NCBI GenBank assembly: GCA_900468065.1
Contig: UBTA01000057.1
Coordinates: forward strand, 31,879 to 95,878
Source of the DNA: Hyphomicrobiales bacterium
GTDB lineage: Bacteria; Pseudomonadota; Alphaproteobacteria; Rhizobiales; Rhizobiaceae
Direction of reading: 5' to 3'
Length of the DNA stretch: 64,000 nt
The position numbers and the translations under genes are program-made. Numbering within the stretch: position 1 is the first letter of the stretch; the number at the start of each line of letters is the position of its first letter. The notes under the pieces are model-generated. The model saw only the letters and a list, made by a program, of their open reading frames with translations, made no database searches and was not told where the DNA came from. This document shows positions 61,901 through 64,000 of the stretch, piece after piece.

Positions 61901-63330
61901 CCAACTATAATCGCATGAACATGTTTGCCGTTGCTCCGGCAAATGCCGCTAGTGCGGTTGTGTTCGTCCGGCACAACGGCACAGTCGCCCCAAACACTGA
62001 CAGTTACGTCTGGTTCACCCACGCCCTCTTTGGCGAAGCGACTGACAATCAGACCGAGCCGTCTCCATGGTCCCAGTCTGGCGTGACGCTGATCGATGCA
62101 GGCAACATTGTGACGGGAGCGGTCACCACAGCGAAACTTGACGCTCTGGCTGTGACGTCGGCAAAAATTGCCGCCGGAGCGATCGTTGCAGGCAAGATTT
62201 CAGCCGGGGCCATTACAGCGGTTGATATTGCTGCATCGACAATCACTGGCGCCAAGATCGCTGCGGATACGATCGGTGTGAACAACCTTGCGGCCAACTC
62301 GGTCACCGCAAAAGCAATGATCATAACCGACTATGAAAACCTTATCCCCAACGGTTATTTCGACGAAGCCAATATCGCGACATATTGGGACCTGAACGGC
62401 GCGGGCCTGAACGCTTACACAGTGACCGGTTTCAGCCAGACCGGCCTAAACGTGTTGAACGTGCAAAAGACCATCATCGCAAATTCGGCGAACATCACGC
62501 TGAAGACGGCCTACGCAATTCCTGTAACCGGCAATGAAGAGCTTTATGCCGAAACTGCGAATATGACCAACAGCCCAGCCGCCGCGCAGGGCTTCTACTT
62601 TCGAATTAACTGGTACACGGCAGCAATGGTGTTCGTCAGCTTCTCTGACGTGACCAGCAATGCTCCAATCACCAACTCGATGACAATGAGAAGCAATACC
62701 GTCACCGTCCCGTCGACGGCGAGGTACGCAATCATACAGATCATCAGCCACAGCACGAACACCACCGCAGCAAACCTTCTGATCGATCGGCTTGTGCTGC
62801 GCCGGAAAAAGGCAGGTAGCCTGATTGTCGATGGTTCGATTACAGCCGACAAATTGAACGTCAACGATCTGTCAGCGATCTCGGCCACACTAGGCAGCGT
62901 CAATATTTCGAGCGCAATTATCGGCTCACTGCTGGTTGGCACGTCGAACATCTCGCCGGGAGCCGTGACCGTCTTCGCTACGGCCAGCAACACACCAGCG
63001 GTAGAGTTTTTGGGCCTGATCCAACTGTTTCTTACAGTCAATCACGGACTAGGTTCGCCAACGGTTGTGCTCTTTAACACAGGCGATTTCGCGAAGAAGT
63101 TCACGGATGACACCGGCGTTAATATCGCCATCGGACCAGTTAACACAAATAACGGCGGGTATTTAGCCGTGCCCAGCGGTTCCGCCTTCAACGGTGTCTA
63201 TGTGACCTACAACTACATGTCGACACACGTTCCGGCCTCGAACGTTGCGAGCACCCAATACGTCATAAATCTCGATGGACGGGGATACACGAGAAATCGA
63301 ACAACGGTTGCGTTGGTAATGAAACGCTAG
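58990..63330 (+). CDS. tail tip/host-specificity protein (J-like, with fibre domain)
   Basis: Protein of 1446 aa from ATG 58990 (MAFRLLITAFFILLISADAS, a hydrophobic start). The N-terminal 500 residues are a central tail-hub region (RGTTLSVQFGDTRPLSYVIG). Domains with beta structure follow (IIPPVIGWTGTIVAPPQPMT). About residues 650-840 and 1030-1110 hold short repeats of an Ile/Ala-rich type (DNAITTPKIATNAVTANEIA, VTSDKLLANSVIAGKIAAGA). The C-terminal 300 residues are likely the receptor-binding part. Expected to determine host range. Confidence 0.85.
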   Translation: MAFRLLITAFFILLISADASQAEPVSAIVTAIGAAIKASLTAAALVKAALAIAVNVGMGLIKQAQAKKAQRKQEPRGTTLSVQFGDTRPLSYVIGTKATAGRRYYAGTWGSAGKTPNAFATDCRVISDLPSYNGPQGLQEAWFGPTKGTILWDQPHPQGWGFPVLEFRSGETDYLWVKYYDGTQTVADPFLLATFGTLAEHLYLPTMIGRGCQLVIYTCRVNETLFPQGFPDALFVPKPMKLYDIRFDTTAGGSGPQRWGDASTYQSSDLLPVMMYNVARGMYYDGKWVHGGRNFASHRLPASSWMAAINEADRAMEEGRKQFRGGLEVFVDEEPLDTLEDMRVGCAGRLAEVGGALKLSVGSPAGAVYSFTDANVVVTSDQGFEPFPSVKSTHNTITSDYPEPKERWKYKDAPEKTLAELLARDGGQKLPVAVRFEAVPFSAQVQSLMTAMIAEEQRWRVHDLVLPPAAIGLEPNDVLSWTSDKQSYGTKRFIAVRVTRLTGSNVRVMMKEIDPSDYNPPAIIIPPVIGWTGTIVAPPQPMTGWTVEPYTVRDTSGRPRRPGIKVKCAPELDDVRNVRVKVRLKSSGALVFDSDATPYGAPHEWIISGQWTLPDTVYQASGLLIAFSNRATEPSEWIDVTTPNVQLIADDVLDGAIVAAKIATAAVIADKIQNEAVTSLKLADLAVTTAKIQIAAVTQDILANSSVIASKIADAAIGITKFASGIEPVGIIAGVTVPATKTTEVITVNGKLYRWNGAAYVASVAAVDMTGQITSTQITDNAITTPKIATNAVTANEIAANAVTSDKLLANSVIAGKIAAGAVSATQIAAAAITADKLAVGMASQWLENTDLAAGMTGWGIRAQSSALQFDPPSIRNDAYGVAPYGAIQIRCNTTAVANQYCDVAPQNADGGIKFFTVEVGKRYQFSAYANAFRATRRLFIGWADSTGVILSYTAGPIINPENTVPQGLLSNYNRMNMFAVAPANAASAVVFVRHNGTVAPNTDSYVWFTHALFGEATDNQTEPSPWSQSGVTLIDAGNIVTGAVTTAKLDALAVTSAKIAAGAIVAGKISAGAITAVDIAASTITGAKIAADTIGVNNLAANSVTAKAMIITDYENLIPNGYFDEANIATYWDLNGAGLNAYTVTGFSQTGLNVLNVQKTIIANSANITLKTAYAIPVTGNEELYAETANMTNSPAAAQGFYFRINWYTAAMVFVSFSDVTSNAPITNSMTMRSNTVTVPSTARYAIIQIISHSTNTTAANLLIDRLVLRRKKAGSLIVDGSITADKLNVNDLSAISATLGSVNISSAIIGSLLVGTSNISPGAVTVFATASNTPAVEFLGLIQLFLTVNHGLGSPTVVLFNTGDFAKKFTDDTGVNIAIGPVNTNNGGYLAVPSGSAFNGVYVTYNYMSTHVPASNVASTQYVINLDGRGYTRNRTTVALVMKR

Positions 63331-63342
63331 AAGGAGACTAAA

Positions 63343-64000
63343 ATGTACGACATAAGCAGCTCCCACATCATTATGCTGGATGGCTTTTGGAAGAGTTCAA
63401 AGGACGCTAAAAAGGATCGTTGGATGGCTTATGTCTGCTGGTGGTTTTACCGGCAGCAGGTGCTAAACCAGTCCGAATTCTGGTCGAAGATGGCATCGCA
63501 TCTGACGAACCAGCTTCCCGCCTCCGACCGGGAAGGTATCGTCGATCAGCTCAACGGCGCTGAGAGGAAGGTGCTGTTGGAAACTACTGCAGCGCCAGAG
63601 ATACCGGAAAACATGCTGCAGCAGCTCACGCTGATGTTTGACCCAGCGCCGCCAGTCTTTGATGCCGAAGCAGCCCGAGCCGATGCAGTCAGCAAGATTG
63701 ACCGCGATGCGGAGGCGTACCGACTTCGTTTCATCACCAACGGCTCCGGCCAGGTGATGGCCTATCAGCAGAAGCTTTCCGAGGCGAAGGCGAAGCTGGC
63801 CGACGATGGCATCGCCGACACATCCATCCCCCACATCGTCGCCGAGGCCGCTGTTGACGAAGTGACCCTGGCTGAAAAGGCTGAGCAAATCGTGGCGACG
63901 TTCGAGGGCTGGCAGATCGTCTCGGCCGGCATCGAGCGCAAGCGCATGGGGGCAAAGAAGGCAGTGGCGGCGGCCGAGACGGCTGAGGCGATCGCGGCAG
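63343..64000 (+). CDS. tail-fibre-associated protein, cut by window end
   Basis: At least 219 codons, no stop before the edge. The start MYDISSSHIIMLDGFWKSSK has a strong AAGGAG site 10 bp before. Helical and charged C-terminally (AEQIVATFEGWQIVSAGIER, KKAVAAAETAEAIAA). It resembles small proteins next to J-like fibre genes, a putative chaperone or additional fibre component. Function unknown. Confidence 0.7.
   Translation, partial: MYDISSSHIIMLDGFWKSSKDAKKDRWMAYVCWWFYRQQVLNQSEFWSKMASHLTNQLPASDREGIVDQLNGAERKVLLETTAAPEIPENMLQQLTLMFDPAPPVFDAEAARADAVSKIDRDAEAYRLRFITNGSGQVMAYQQKLSEAKAKLADDGIADTSIPHIVAEAAVDEVTLAEKAEQIVATFEGWQIVSAGIERKRMGAKKAVAAAETAEAIAA

Larger units (their letters stand above)
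28790..64000. mobile_element. Mu-like transposable prophage with siphovirus-type tail (right end outside window)
   Basis: Gene order repressor / ner / transposase A / ATPase B / DUF3164 / gp16 / Mor-like / lysis / gp27-gp28-gp29-F / protease / T / gp36 / G / gp37 follows Mu. The tail genes (tube, frameshifted chaperone, long tape measure, J-like tip) replace the Mu sheath module, as in B3 and D3112 type phages. The left boundary is approximate. All recognised essential modules up to the tail tip are intact, so the element may be inducible. Confidence 0.9.

Overview
The window looks like a chromosomal segment of a Rhizobiales bacterium (Rhizobium/Agrobacterium/Sinorhizobium group) carrying a large Mu-like transposable prophage. 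The host assignment is an inference. It rests on the order J-domain protein / BolA / aroB-aroK / xerD / accA, on a DUF930-type protein, and on high-GC codon use.

Region 1 (1 to about 24.0 kb) is mostly core genome. It holds a partial J-domain gene, bolA, a secreted caspase-like protein, a CorC/HlyC-type membrane protein, aroB-aroK, xerD, accA, an L,D-transpeptidase lipoprotein with a TusA-like protein, and a YciI (DGPF) protein paired with an ECF42-type sigma factor. These are followed by a DUF930 protein, a CobW-type metallochaperone, a D-Ala-D-Ala carboxypeptidase, an M20 amidohydrolase with an Lrp-type regulator, kdsA, a small secreted protein, a zinc alcohol dehydrogenase divergent from an AraC-type regulator, and two surface-glycan or glycosylation genes.

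Region 2 (about 24.0 to 28.8 kb) is accessory DNA with long gene-poor, locally AT-rich spacers. It carries an FkbM methyltransferase, a Shedu-type anti-phage nuclease (DUF4263), an unknown periplasmic protein, and an open reading-frame remnant beside the presumed prophage end.

Region 3 (about 28.8 kb to the right edge) is the prophage, whose right end lies outside the window. The early part follows the Mu plan: a leftward repressor over twin palindromic operators, then rightward ner, a DnaA-domain-IV-like HTH protein, a ParB-like protein, the MuA-type DDE transposase, the MuB-type ATPase, DUF3164, GemA/gp16 and a Mor-like activator. Two mutually similar membrane proteins sit in the middle on the opposite strand to phage transcription. 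The late part begins with lysis genes (amidase, putative holin, nested Rz/Rz1-type spanins). It continues with Mu-type head genes (gp27, gp28 terminase, gp29 portal, gp30/F, protease I, capsid T, gp36, G, gp37). The tail is not Mu-like: there is no sheath. Instead there is a tail tube, tail-assembly chaperones joined by a probable -1 frameshift at G GGA AAC, a long tape measure and a J-like tip protein, so the virion should be siphovirus-like (B3/D3112 style).

The most interesting unreported-looking signal is a 26-bp sequence present twice in the prophage with 23 of 26 identities. One copy lies before the lysis operon and one before the head protease gene, the same two places where Mu has its C-activated late promoters Plys and PI. 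It probably is the binding site of the Mor-like activator. The paired counter-oriented membrane proteins are the best candidates for an undescribed prophage-encoded host-modifying or exclusion system.
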